Below are positions 44,079 through 53,113 of a stretch of DNA of 64,000 nt, one piece after another. Below the pieces are notes generated by a model, which was not told the DNA's origin, did not search any database, and saw only the letters and a list, made by a program, of their open reading frames with translations. The number at the start of each line of letters is the position of its first letter. Position 1 is the stretch's first letter. A program made the translations under genes and the position numbers. The DNA comes from CAIMZW01 sp037142435 (lineage in GTDB: Bacteria > Actinomycetota > Actinomycetes > Nanopelagicales > Nanopelagicaceae), in contig JBAXAO010000002.1 of the NCBI GenBank assembly GCA_037142435.1, forward strand, positions 1-64,000, read 5' to 3'.

Positions 44079-44231
44079 ATGATAAAAGCGATCCGCAGAT
44101 TATTCGGCCTCTTCGCCTTTTTCGCGCTAATTTTCGGAGCCATAAAGTCGGTTTTCGATTGGATCGCGCGTAGCGAAGATGACAACCATGAAATCTTTAC
44201 TGATGAGGAAGAACGCGAAGACGCCTTGTGA
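44079..44231 (+). CDS. Small single-pass membrane protein, 50 residues
   Basis: This short gene begins MIKAIRRLFGLFAFFALIFG, has one hydrophobic helix, then an acidic tail with EEEREDAL. It starts 9 bases after the trans-sulfuration gene; CAGGAG sits 12 bases upstream of the ATG. Its TGA overlaps the GTG of the next gene (GTGA), which strengthens the case for a real gene. The charge pattern (basic start, acidic end) fits an N-in or N-out small membrane protein. I recognise no family. Confidence 0.6.
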   Translation: MIKAIRRLFGLFAFFALIFGAIKSVFDWIARSEDDNHEIFTDEEEREDAL

Positions 44232-44608
44232 AAGGCGACTATCAAGCTGGCGTCTGCAACATAGGTCCTAACGAGATCCTGCGCCGCAAGCGTGTGGGAT
44301 ACATGGGCTTGGCGCTTTCTATCTCCACCGTTTTAATGATGACCTTGGGCACTGTTTCTAGGCCTACGCGCTTTCTTGTTGTTGTTCCCGCCATGATCGC
44401 CGCCACCGGTTTTATCCAGGCTCGAAAGAAGTTCTGCCTAGGGTTTGGGCTAGCCGGCACATTCAATTTCGGAAAACTCGGCGAATTCTCCAAAGTTGAA
44501 ACTGCTGAATTCCGCGCCGCTGATCGCGCGATGGTAATTCGGATTTTTCTTCAAGCAGCCGCGATCGCTCTTGCTGTCGGCGTTATTTTCGTTGCCTTAC
44601 CTCTTTAA
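44228..44608 (+). CDS. Membrane protein of unknown function, 126 residues
   Basis: The protein starts at GTG 44228. A short soluble start with GVCNIGPNEILRRKRVGY precedes two helices, a charged loop with ARKKFCLGFG, and a last helix at the C-terminus. Two Cys residues (in GVCN and KKFC) and the GPxEIxRR motif look conserved in form, as if the protein belonged to a family, but I cannot name it. The last 12 bases overlap the convergent sulP gene. Confidence 0.65.
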   Translation: MKGDYQAGVCNIGPNEILRRKRVGYMGLALSISTVLMMTLGTVSRPTRFLVVVPAMIAATGFIQARKKFCLGFGLAGTFNFGKLGEFSKVETAEFRAADRAMVIRIFLQAAAIALAVGVIFVALPL

Positions 44609-45871
44609 CCCCTTAAAAGTTTGAGAGAGAGCAAAGTAAAAAATCGTTCCAATCGCAATTCCCCAGATCAAGTCAATAAATAGAACGGCCAGTGAAGTTA
44701 CGGCAATCGTGGCGATATTGAGTGGCGTAGTCTTGAGCAATTCTTTGAGGTTAGCGGGACTAGCGATTCGATAAGACGTTCCGATAAGAACCCCAGCAAG
44801 AGCCGCGGTTGGCACATGTGAAATAACAGGGTTGAGAATCAAAACCACCAAAATCAGGAAGAACGCATGAAATACCGCAGCCATGCGGGATTTGGCCCCT
44901 GATCGAACGTTGACGCTGGTACGAGCAATGGCGCCTGTGGCTGGCATTCCTCCAAAAAGTGAAGCGACCATTGTGGCAAGACCTTGGCCGAAGAGTTCAC
45001 GATTTGGTTGGTACTTCTCGCTAGCTTCATGAATGTGTGCCATCTGATCGGCAACGCGCGCCGATAGCAAAGATTCGATAGCACCCAAGAGTGCAATTTC
45101 AATGCCCGCTATAAGCAAAACCGAAAAAGAGAGGTCGCGAAAATGCGGCGTTGCATAAGCAAATATTTTCGAAGGCAAATTCCCAACGCGGGAGACTTTC
45201 ATCGAAAAGATTTGGCTCACGATCGTGGCGAAAACAATGGCAATGAAACTGGCGGGGATATGCACCTTGATGTGAAGTCGATGGGCAAGATGTGGGTAGG
45301 AGAATTTCACAACCAGCGTAAAGATGACGAGGGAGATTGCGCCCCAATGTAGACCTGCCGAAAGTGCATGACGTGCAGTATCCATAGCCACCAACAAAGT
45401 GTGTGAGCCTTTGGCTTTTTGAAAATCTAATGCAATGGGTACTTGTTGCAAACCAATCACCATTGCAATACCTAAAGTAAAACCTTCCATGACTGGCCAT
45501 GGAGTTTTATTGATGAGATTGCCGGCACGCAATAAACCTGCGGCAATAATGATGGCACCTGCCACAATTCCTAATGGAGCGAGTGCAGTGATTCCGTACT
45601 TGGCGACGATGGGAACAAGAACCACGGTCATGGCACCAGTTGGGCCACTGACCTGAAAACGAGAGCCCCCGAATACGGCGGCAACTAACCCCGCGAGTAT
45701 GGCCGTAATGAGACCGGCTTGAGCGCCGGCGCCTGTGGTGATGCCGAAGGCAAGAGCTAAAGGCAGGGCAACAATTCCAACAGTTATCCCGGAGATGAGA
45801 TCACGGCGCCAGTTCTGCTTAAATCCTGAGTAATCCTGGGAAGAGGGAAGTAATCGCAAAAGGGCCGACAT
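44597..45871 (-). CDS. SulP-family anion transporter without STAS domain
   Basis: A 424-residue permease of the SulP (SLC26) family with 12-14 helices. The first helices read GITVGIVALPLALAFGI and GSRFQVSGPTGAMTV, which are strong family signatures. The protein stops right after the membrane domain, so the usual cytoplasmic STAS domain is missing. Substrate could be sulfate, bicarbonate or another anion. I start at ATG 45871; the frame is open to 46081 but that part overlaps the divergent glycosyltransferase gene and is not SulP-like. Confidence 0.87.
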   Translation of the reverse strand: MSALLRLLPSSQDYSGFKQNWRRDLISGITVGIVALPLALAFGITTGAGAQAGLITAILAGLVAAVFGGSRFQVSGPTGAMTVVLVPIVAKYGITALAPLGIVAGAIIIAAGLLRAGNLINKTPWPVMEGFTLGIAMVIGLQQVPIALDFQKAKGSHTLLVAMDTARHALSAGLHWGAISLVIFTLVVKFSYPHLAHRLHIKVHIPASFIAIVFATIVSQIFSMKVSRVGNLPSKIFAYATPHFRDLSFSVLLIAGIEIALLGAIESLLSARVADQMAHIHEASEKYQPNRELFGQGLATMVASLFGGMPATGAIARTSVNVRSGAKSRMAAVFHAFFLILVVLILNPVISHVPTAALAGVLIGTSYRIASPANLKELLKTTPLNIATIAVTSLAVLFIDLIWGIAIGTIFYFALSQTFKGLKR

Positions 45872-45932
45872 GATGTTCGCACGGTACTCCTTGAACCTCA
45901 CAACCCTCACTTCATTTATGTAGATTGACCCT

Positions 45933-47216
45933 GTGAATCCAACACCGAAAACTTTGCACATCGTCTTGAACGGAGTCGTTGAGGATTCTCGAGTTCTCAA
46001 ATGCGCTTGGTCGCTGGGAAATGCCGGTTGGGAAGTTCTGGTCTGTGGCTCTACCCCCCATACGTATGCCGATAGCCTCATGATCGGTTACGCCACAATT
46101 ACCAGGTCGCCTATCAAGATTGTTGTGAAGCAACAGACCGCACTCCGTGTGGCCCGCAAACTTCGCTATTACAAGCGCCGTTTTGAAGAAGAATTCTTGC
46201 CCGAGAAAAAGCCCATGATTCCAAACCTCCGAAAAGGTGTTTCAGAAATCCTGCCTCAAGCCCTCGCTTTTAAGCCCGACATAATTCATGCGCACGATTA
46301 CACCGCTCTTCCCATTGCTGGGGCCATCGTTGCCAAATTACGGGAGAAAGGGTTGAGAGTCGCCTTGGTCTATGACGCCCACGAATATGTTCCTGGCGTT
46401 TCTCATCTACGCAAACCACTAATGAATCTTTACTCCGATTCCGAACGAAGCTATGCCAAGGCTGCTGATGCAATTCTCTCGGTCAGTGAAGGAATGTCAG
46501 ACTTATTAATGCCACATCTGCAAATTTCCCAACGCCCCGAGATTGTTGCTAACGACCCACTTGTTGAAGGCCAGCAGGAGTCGAAGCGAAATCTTCGTCA
46601 GGATTGCAAGATTGATCAAGATGTACCGCTGTTGGTGTACTCGGGTGCGGTGGCCCCGCAGCGCGGCATTGCCACTGCTCTAGAAGGTTTACGCAAACTT
46701 CCCGGAGTTCATCTGGCATTGATCGCAAACCCCACCAATCAAACGGTTGTGAATTTGCAGAGTGAATACAGCGACCTTAGGGACCGCTTTCACGTACAGC
46801 CCTATGTGCCTAATTCCGAACTTGTCTCCTACCTCAGCACCGCTGATATTGGATTGATTCCTATCCACCATCGCCTTAACCACGAAATTTCGTTGATCAC
46901 TAAATTCGGTGAATATATGCAGGCGATGCTCCCCATCATCGTCAGCGACGTCAAGACCATGGCAGCTGAAGTTCGCCGGTTAGGCAATGGCGAAGTTTTC
47001 GTGGCCGAGGATGTCGATGATTTTGTCCGCGCAACTGAGAACGTTCTCAATAATCCCAAGAAGTATCGATCGGTCTACACGCCAGAAATCTTGGCTGAGC
47101 GCAGCTGGGAACGCCAAGCCGAACACTTGTTAGCGGTCTACAACCGCATTGCAGATGCCGCACCAGTTGCACGCGAACATCGCCCCTTTAGCTTGAGCGA
47201 GCCAGCCCGAATTTAA
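45933..47216 (+). CDS. Glycosyltransferase family 4 (GT-B fold)
   Basis: A 427-residue GT-B enzyme. The N-terminal half has LHIVLNGVVEDSRVLKCAWSLG and IIHAHDYTALPIAG, the C-terminal half LVYSGAVAPQRGI and LVSYLSTADIGLIPI, with a donor-site Glu region in TKFGEYMQAMLPII. Start GTG 45933. It is convergent with the uronic-acid operon and is probably part of the same surface polysaccharide locus. Donor and acceptor sugars are unknown. Confidence 0.83.
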   Translation: MNPTPKTLHIVLNGVVEDSRVLKCAWSLGNAGWEVLVCGSTPHTYADSLMIGYATITRSPIKIVVKQQTALRVARKLRYYKRRFEEEFLPEKKPMIPNLRKGVSEILPQALAFKPDIIHAHDYTALPIAGAIVAKLREKGLRVALVYDAHEYVPGVSHLRKPLMNLYSDSERSYAKAADAILSVSEGMSDLLMPHLQISQRPEIVANDPLVEGQQESKRNLRQDCKIDQDVPLLVYSGAVAPQRGIATALEGLRKLPGVHLALIANPTNQTVVNLQSEYSDLRDRFHVQPYVPNSELVSYLSTADIGLIPIHHRLNHEISLITKFGEYMQAMLPIIVSDVKTMAAEVRRLGNGEVFVAEDVDDFVRATENVLNNPKKYRSVYTPEILAERSWERQAEHLLAVYNRIADAAPVAREHRPFSLSEPARI

Positions 47217-47217
47217 T

Positions 47218-48510
47218 TTAGGCAGGTGCGCCGATGACGCGGAAGGCAACGCCTGCGAAGTTGGCTCTGTTTAATGACCGACGGCCATCAACAACTGCTG
47301 ACACCCCTGGGAAATCTTTCTCGGTTAAAACCTTGTACTCAGCATGATCGGCTTGCAGGATCATGCCATCGACTGCTGTTCCCAGTGCATACGGAATGAA
47401 CCCCAATCGAGTGATTTCAGCATCTGAATACATGGGATCGTGAACCAAGACAGTGGCCCCTTGGGCTTTAAGTGCTTCAACTGTTGGGAAGACACCAGAA
47501 AACGCTGATTCTTTGACCCCGCCTCGATAAGAAATTCCAAGAACGGCAACGACCTTTCCGCTCACCGAACCCAAGAGTGAAGCCAAGATGGAAACTGCGT
47601 GTGCCGGCATTCCAGCATTTGCCTCACGTGCCGAGCGAACAACAGTGGCCGCAGGATCGTTCCACAAATAAAAGCGAGGATAAATGGGAATGCAATGTCC
47701 GCCAACGGCAATGCCGGGCTGGTGAATATGGCTGTAGGGCTGGGAGTTAGATGCCGCGATTACTTTGGCGATATCAATATTTGCAGTCTCGGCGAAAATA
47801 GCGAATTGGTTAGCTAGGGCGATATTGACGTCGCGATAAGTGGTCTCGGCTAGCTTTGCCATTTCGCTGGCTTCGCAGGTCAACAAGTCCCACACGCCAT
47901 TTGCTTGCGCTAGATCTGGTCGGTCATCGAAATCCAAAACTGCTTTGTAGAAATCGAGGCCAGCAGCCGTGCTGGATTCATTGATGCCACCGACAAGCTT
48001 TGGATACTTACGCAGATCGGCAAAGACTCGACCAGTAAGAACGCGCTCGGGGGAGAAGACGAGATGAAAGTCCACACCCGCTTTAAGCCCAGAGCCTGCT
48101 TCAAGTGCAGGAGCAAAACGATTTCGGGTAGTGCCGACGGGAAGGGTGGTTTCGTAAGAAACTAGAGTGCCGGGCTTGAGTCCTGCCGCGATCTTTGCGG
48201 TGGCATCGTCCATCCAGCCAAAATCTGGTACGCCATCGTTATCTACGAATAGCGGAACGACAACAACTACTGCGTCGGCTTCGGCTACAGCGGCGGTGGT
48301 GTCAGTAGTTGCGCGCAAATGTCCGCTAGGGACTACTTCGCGCAGGTAATCTGCAAGATGGGCCTCACCTGGAAATGGCTCGGTCGCGGCATTTACTAAA
48401 TCAACAGTCTGTTGATTAACATCGCAACCAATGACGTGATGGCCCTTCTTGGCAAATTGAACTGCAAGGGGCAAGCCTATTTTTCCTAATGCGACGACGG
48501 CAATCTTCAT
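47218..48510 (-). CDS. Nucleotide-sugar 6-dehydrogenase (WbpA/WecC-like)
   Basis: A 430-residue UDP-sugar dehydrogenase that oxidises C6 twice to a uronic acid using NAD. N-terminal dinucleotide loop VVALGKIGLPLAVQFA, sugar-binding core with LAETTYRDVNIALAN, and the catalytic Cys in GGHCIPIYP. With the Gfo/Idh oxidoreductase, aminotransferase and acetyltransferase upstream it matches the WbpA step (UDP-GlcNAc to UDP-GlcNAcA). UDP-ManNAc is an alternative substrate. It overlaps the upstream gene by 4 bases. Confidence 0.87.
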   Translation of the reverse strand: MKIAVVALGKIGLPLAVQFAKKGHHVIGCDVNQQTVDLVNAATEPFPGEAHLADYLREVVPSGHLRATTDTTAAVAEADAVVVVVPLFVDNDGVPDFGWMDDATAKIAAGLKPGTLVSYETTLPVGTTRNRFAPALEAGSGLKAGVDFHLVFSPERVLTGRVFADLRKYPKLVGGINESSTAAGLDFYKAVLDFDDRPDLAQANGVWDLLTCEASEMAKLAETTYRDVNIALANQFAIFAETANIDIAKVIAASNSQPYSHIHQPGIAVGGHCIPIYPRFYLWNDPAATVVRSAREANAGMPAHAVSILASLLGSVSGKVVAVLGISYRGGVKESAFSGVFPTVEALKAQGATVLVHDPMYSDAEITRLGFIPYALGTAVDGMILQADHAEYKVLTEKDFPGVSAVVDGRRSLNRANFAGVAFRVIGAPA

Positions 48511-49508
48511 AGCGAAATAACTTCCTTACGTTTAGCGCTTTCCAACATTGCCTCGGCAACGGCAACGGTGGCTAATCCTTGTTCCATGGTGACAATCTTT
48601 TCAGTGGCGCCAGGAAGACCTAAGACGGCATCCCGGAAGGCTTCGTGTTCGGTACGAAGTGGCTCCGGTTTGGAAATCGCATAGCGAACAACATCGCCCT
48701 CGCTGACGCCACGGAATGCCGCAACCGAATCCCATTCGGTCTCAACGGATGCGTTGGCATAAAAGGTGAGGTCGGCAGTCAAAGTATCGGCGACCAATGT
48801 GCCGCGCTCGCCGGTGACCATCGTGAGCCGCTCTTTAAATGGAGTCAGCCAGTTCACGAGGTGGTTAGTGATAATTCCGTTGCTGAGTTGTCCGACAGCG
48901 GCGACCATATCTTCATGAGCGCGACCAGATTTATGTGCCGTTTGGGCTGACACAGAGATGAAGGAAGCTCGCGAAACCCAAGCGGTGAGATCGATATCGT
49001 GCGTTGCCAGATCTTTGACGACACCAACATCGGCGATACGTGCAGGAAATGGACCTTGGCGGCGCGTGATGATCTGATAGACCTCGCCCAAATCTCCAGC
49101 ATCTAACTTCTTGCGCAGAGTCTGCAATGCGGGGTTGTAGCGCTCGATGTGTCCAACAGCGCCGACGAGACCACGCGATGCAAAAGCCTCGGTGATGCGT
49201 TGAGCAGCCGGAGTATCAACAGCCAGCGGCTTCTCGATTAACGCGTGAATGCCTGCTTCGGCAAGTGCTAACGCAAGTTCTTCGTGGAAAGCGGTAGGAG
49301 CTGCAACCATCGCATAATCGACACCAACTTTAATAAGCTCTTGAACGCTGGCCAGAACTGGCCGGCCACCAGCAACACCGTGCGGATCTCCCATGGGATC
49401 TGAGACGGCTACGAGTTCGACACCATCAAGAGAGCCAAGAACACGAGCATGATGACGACCCATCATGCCCAGGCCAACGAGGCCGGCGCGAAGTTTTTTC
49501 TCAGCCAT
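48507..49508 (-). CDS. Gfo/Idh/MocA-family oxidoreductase (WbpB/WlbA-like)
   Basis: About 333 residues. N-terminal Rossmann fold with AGLVGLGMMGRHHARVLG, then the catalytic-region EKPLAVD (Glu-Lys-Pro) and the C-terminal substrate domain with YNPALQTLR and KDLATHDIDL. In the 2,3-diacetamido uronic acid pathway the equivalent enzyme oxidises C3 of UDP-GlcNAcA. Start ATG 49508 is preferred over 49532, which lies inside the upstream gene. Adjacent to wbpA- and wbpE-like genes on the same strand. Confidence 0.85.
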   Translation of the reverse strand: MAEKKLRAGLVGLGMMGRHHARVLGSLDGVELVAVSDPMGDPHGVAGGRPVLASVQELIKVGVDYAMVAAPTAFHEELALALAEAGIHALIEKPLAVDTPAAQRITEAFASRGLVGAVGHIERYNPALQTLRKKLDAGDLGEVYQIITRRQGPFPARIADVGVVKDLATHDIDLTAWVSRASFISVSAQTAHKSGRAHEDMVAAVGQLSNGIITNHLVNWLTPFKERLTMVTGERGTLVADTLTADLTFYANASVETEWDSVAAFRGVSEGDVVRYAISKPEPLRTEHEAFRDAVLGLPGATEKIVTMEQGLATVAVAEAMLESAKRKEVISL

Positions 49509-49509
49509 G

Positions 49510-50592
49510 TTAGAGAGTTGCCGCAACGTCATTGACGGCAGCGACGATCGTTTCTAGATCAGCTTGTGAGAGCGATGGGTGAACAGGTAAGGAGACGCAC
49601 TCTTTGGCCAAGAGTTCGGTCTCTGGAAGATCCAAGGTGAGATTAAAGGAAGGCAAGCGATGAATAGGTGTTGGGTAATAAACGCCTGAGCCGACGCCCT
49701 TAGCCGTGAGTCCAGCCATAAACGCATCGCGCTTTTCGGAAGATCCACCAGGAATTCGGATGGTGTATTGGTGATAGGAATGTGTCGAACCTGGTGCCAG
49801 GTAAGGAGTAACAACTCCTTGCAAATTCTTATTCAAGAATTCGGCATTTGCCTGACGGGTTGAGGTCCAACCCGGAAGTTTGCGCAATTGCACGCGACCG
49901 ATGGCGGCGTGAATATCGGTCATACGAGTGTTAAATCCAATGATCTCGTTCTTGTAGCGAATCTCTTGACCTTGGTTGCGCAGCAATCGAAGCGTGCGTG
50001 CGACCTCGGCATCATCAGTAACAACCATGCCACCCTCACCAGCAGTCATATTCTTGGTGGGGTAGAAGGAGAAGGAAGCGACAACTCCAAATTCGCCAGC
50101 GTTGCGTCCGTTGAGGGAAGCCAAGTGACCTTGAGCGGCATCTTCAATAATCTTGACGCCATATTTGGAGGAGATCTCATCAAAGCGATCCATGGCGGCA
50201 ATGTGTCCATACAAGTGGACAGGCATAATGGCAGTGGTCTTTTTGGTGATCAGGGTTTCAACATGATCTGGATCCAAGTTAAAAGTTCGTGGATCGATAT
50301 CGGCGAAAATTGGGATGGCGCCGGCAAGTGCAACCGAGTTAGCAGTCGCTGCAAAAGAGAAAGAAGGAACAATCACTTCATCGCCTGGTTTGATGCCGGC
50401 GGCAATAAAGCCAAGGTGCAAAGCGGAGGTTCCAGAGTTCATAGCAACACAGTGACGTCCACCAACGTGAGCTGAGAATTCTTCTTCAAATGCTGCAACC
50501 TCTGGGCCCTGGGCCAACATTCCCGATCGGAGAACTCGATCTACTGCTTCGCGCTCTTCATCGCCAATAATCGGTTTAGCGGCTGGAATCAT
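49510..50592 (-). CDS. DegT/DnrJ/EryC1/StrS sugar aminotransferase (WbpE/WlbC-like)
   Basis: A PLP-dependent sugar aminotransferase, 360 residues. N-terminal PAAKPIIGDEEREAV, SGTSALHLGFIAAGIKPGDE, and the PLP-lysine in SFYPTKNMTAGEGG. It would place an amino group on C3 of the UDP-3-keto uronic acid made by the neighbour. The order dehydrogenase, oxidoreductase, aminotransferase, acetyltransferase is that of the wbp/wlb pathways. Its ATG overlaps the acetyltransferase stop by one base. Confidence 0.88.
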   Translation of the reverse strand: MIPAAKPIIGDEEREAVDRVLRSGMLAQGPEVAAFEEEFSAHVGGRHCVAMNSGTSALHLGFIAAGIKPGDEVIVPSFSFAATANSVALAGAIPIFADIDPRTFNLDPDHVETLITKKTTAIMPVHLYGHIAAMDRFDEISSKYGVKIIEDAAQGHLASLNGRNAGEFGVVASFSFYPTKNMTAGEGGMVVTDDAEVARTLRLLRNQGQEIRYKNEIIGFNTRMTDIHAAIGRVQLRKLPGWTSTRQANAEFLNKNLQGVVTPYLAPGSTHSYHQYTIRIPGGSSEKRDAFMAGLTAKGVGSGVYYPTPIHRLPSFNLTLDLPETELLAKECVSLPVHPSLSQADLETIVAAVNDVAATL

Positions 50593-51203
50593 TATTGATC
50601 ACTCTCTTCGACTAGGTGGTCTGGTGAAATTTCGATATAAATGGAATGCGTGATGGGGCATTCAAATTTTGAATTACCGATGTCGGTTAATGGGACTCCG
50701 GATTTTCCTACCCAACGAATGCGCTTCGCCGGTACGCCAGCGACCAGAGCGAATTCAGGGACATCTTTAGTAACAACGGCACCTGCGGCGACCAACGCCC
50801 AAGCTCCGACCTTGACCGGAGCAATGCAGACAGCGCGGGCGCCAATGCTGGCACCGTCGCCAATCTGCACGCCAACGGCATGCCAATCGCTGGCGGATTT
50901 CAAGGTGCCATCGGGATTAACCGATCGGGGATATTCGTCATTGGTAAGCACAGCAGCGGGGCCGATAAAGACACCGTTACCCAAAATGGCCGGCTCGTAC
51001 ACAAGTGCGTAATTTTGAACTTTGCAGTTGTCGCCTAATTTGGCACCGGAGCCAATGTAGGCACCGCGGCCAATGATGCAGTTCTTGCCTAGGACGGCCT
51101 GATCGCGAACCTGCGAGAGATGCCAGATCGATGAACCTTCGCCGATGACGGCGGTGGGGTCAACATCTGCTGTTGGGGCGATGCGCACGGGACCTGAGGA
51201 CAC
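50592..51203 (-). CDS. Hexapeptide-repeat sugar N-acetyltransferase (WbpD/WlbB-like)
   Basis: A 203-residue left-handed beta-helix acetyltransferase with repeated isoleucine-rich hexads such as VIGEGSSIWHLSQVRD and CIIGRGAYIGSGAKLGDNC. FIGPAAVLTNDEYPRS is characteristic of WbpD, which acetylates the 3-amino group of UDP-GlcNAc3NA. Start GTG 51203. With the three genes after it, the pathway reaches UDP-2,3-diacetamido-2,3-dideoxyglucuronic acid; the C2 epimerase WbpI is not present in this window. Confidence 0.88.
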   Translation of the reverse strand: MSSGPVRIAPTADVDPTAVIGEGSSIWHLSQVRDQAVLGKNCIIGRGAYIGSGAKLGDNCKVQNYALVYEPAILGNGVFIGPAAVLTNDEYPRSVNPDGTLKSASDWHAVGVQIGDGASIGARAVCIAPVKVGAWALVAAGAVVTKDVPEFALVAGVPAKRIRWVGKSGVPLTDIGNSKFECPITHSIYIEISPDHLVEESDQ

Positions 51204-51241
51204 CGCGCAAGCCTACCTTGAGGCGAGTAAGGCCTCTTTAT

Positions 51242-52318
51242 TCAGGCGCGTAATAGGCGTGTGACGGCGCTCGCGAAGGCTTGATATTCACCGGCTCCGT
51301 CGAAGTTCTTCTCGGCCCAGCCTGAAGCATTTTCGCGCATCTGATCTAATTCCGATGGGTTATGTAGCCAGTGCTGAAGCAACTGCGCCGCAGACGCTGC
51401 TGTATCAGCACAAGCCCCTGCCTGGCTTTCTGCCAATAACGCTTGACTGCGCGGCAAGGGCGTCGAGAGAGTGGCTAGCCCCACGGCCATGTATTCATAC
51501 AACTTGCTGGGGATAGCGGCCTGGAAAGCAGGTGTGGCTTCCAGCAGTGAAAGACCAACCCATGCCCCCTCGGCAAAGGCCCAAGAAGCAGATGGCGCCA
51601 ATTTTCCGTGGAAGTTCACGCGGTTGGCGGCCGGGCTGGTTGCCTGCCATTGTTCAACAAAATCAGCATCGAGTGGGGCTACCTGACCCACGATGTCGAA
51701 GATCCATTCCGGGCTGATGTCGGCGATCGCCAAGATCATGCGCAATCCGCGGGATGTGCGGACATCACCAATATAGATAGCGCGCGGTTGGGTATCGCGT
51801 GAACCGCTGGGGGTCAAAAGCGAGAGGTCGGGCAAGTTGCGAATGACCAGGCGCTGGCGCGCATCGAAAGGTGGCACCTGAGTATCTGCAACCGTGGTGA
51901 GATCACTTTTTGCAGCAACTGATGTCGCCATTTTGGCCACAACTTTCGCTGCTTTTCCAATGAGACCTTTTGCCCAAGCGCGATCGCGCAAGAGTTCAAC
52001 ATAATCTTCGTGAACATCGGCGACAATCTTTTTTCGCCGTAGCGCCGCAATTATTTTGGTAGTGACCAACAGATCTGGCGCCACCACAATGATTACTTTT
52101 CCCTTGGCAACAAAGGGTAAGTACAGATCTCTAATGATGCGATCGGCAAATCCCAGGCCACCTGGTGCCTTGTGAAAGATTGCGCCGGCAGGTGCGTCAG
52201 CAGAATTTCCTAAAGCACGAATTTCTAGAGAGAGTCCATTGCGAAGCAGAGCACCAGAGAGACGATGCAAACGCGCATCAGTGACGTTATCAGCCGATGA
52301 GATCAGCGAAACATCCAT
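51242..52318 (-). CDS. Glycosyltransferase, GT-B fold
   Basis: A 358-residue glycosyltransferase of the GT4-like type. N-terminal VSLISSADNVTDARLHRL, middle KKIVADVHEDYVELLRDRAWAKG, C-terminal AIPSKLYEYMAVGLATLSTPLPR with the Glu (KLYEYM) typical of GT-B donors. It sits between the sugar-nucleotide genes and the ABC exporter, so a role in building the exported polysaccharide is likely. Donor unknown. Confidence 0.82.
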   Translation of the reverse strand: MDVSLISSADNVTDARLHRLSGALLRNGLSLEIRALGNSADAPAGAIFHKAPGGLGFADRIIRDLYLPFVAKGKVIIVVAPDLLVTTKIIAALRRKKIVADVHEDYVELLRDRAWAKGLIGKAAKVVAKMATSVAAKSDLTTVADTQVPPFDARQRLVIRNLPDLSLLTPSGSRDTQPRAIYIGDVRTSRGLRMILAIADISPEWIFDIVGQVAPLDADFVEQWQATSPAANRVNFHGKLAPSASWAFAEGAWVGLSLLEATPAFQAAIPSKLYEYMAVGLATLSTPLPRSQALLAESQAGACADTAASAAQLLQHWLHNPSELDQMRENASGWAEKNFDGAGEYQAFASAVTRLLRA

Positions 52319-52320
52319 GG

Positions 52321-53100
52321 TTACATATCCTCAAGGTTAGAAGGCAACGTGCCAACATCCAAAAACTTTAGATATTGATCAACGATGGCTTCTGGCTTTC
52401 CTTTCGCCAACATATTTCCTTTGTGCATCCAGATAGCCGAATCACATAAGTCATTAACAGTTTGCAGAGCGTGCGAGACAATAACAATCGTGCGAGCCTC
52501 GGCGCAGAGTTCGCGCATTCGATTGAAAGATTTCTCTTTAAAAGATGCATCGCCGGCAGATAAGGCCTCATCCAATAACAAAATGTCGGGAGTCATATTT
52601 ACGGCAACAGAGAAAGCTACGCGGCCATACATACCAGAGGAATATGTCCGCACTGGCATATCGATAAAACCATCGGGAAGTGCTGCAAAATCAGCGATTT
52701 CTTCGGTCTTCTCTTCAATCTCGGCCCGGGTCATACCCGAAGCCAAACCGCCCAAAATAATGTTGTCGCGACCAGATAGCGCGGGGTTAAAGCCAACTCC
52801 GAGAGCAAGCAACGTCGAGATCTTTCCATTGACGGTGATCTGACCTTCGGTAGGCGGCAAGATTCCGGCGATGGCGCGCATCAGTGTTGATTTACCCGCA
52901 CCATTAGCGCCAACAATTCCCAAGACAGATCCGTGTGGAACATCAAGGGTCAGGTGCTTAACCGCTTCGACAATTCGAGTACGAACCTTTTCACCTTTGC
53001 TGGCGCGCATGACCGCGTTCTTCAAGGTCTTCTTTGTATCGATGTTGATTTTGTATTTAATGGAAAGATCTTCGATGCGGATTGCGAGTTCTTCCGGCAT
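52321..53100 (-). CDS. Polysaccharide ABC transporter ATP-binding protein (Wzt/TagH-like, short)
   Basis: ATPase subunit of an ABC-2 polysaccharide exporter, 259 residues. Walker A GANGAGKSTL, signature YSSGMYGRVAFSVA and Walker B ILLLDEALSAGD are intact. It ends shortly after the nucleotide-binding domain and lacks the C-terminal carbohydrate-binding domain of long Wzt proteins. I begin at ATG 53100 (MPEELAIRIEDLS); the frame is open to 53193, but that part overlaps the permease gene. Confidence 0.9.
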   Translation of the reverse strand: MPEELAIRIEDLSIKYKINIDTKKTLKNAVMRASKGEKVRTRIVEAVKHLTLDVPHGSVLGIVGANGAGKSTLMRAIAGILPPTEGQITVNGKISTLLALGVGFNPALSGRDNIILGGLASGMTRAEIEEKTEEIADFAALPDGFIDMPVRTYSSGMYGRVAFSVAVNMTPDILLLDEALSAGDASFKEKSFNRMRELCAEARTIVIVSHALQTVNDLCDSAIWMHKGNMLAKGKPEAIVDQYLKFLDVGTLPSNLEDM

Positions 53101-53113
53101 CGGACTTTCGATA

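Noticed and set aside
45872..46081. N-terminal extension of SulP by 70 residues
   Set aside because: It overlaps the divergent glycosyltransferase start and its residues are not like SulP; the ATG at 45871 matches the usual beginning.
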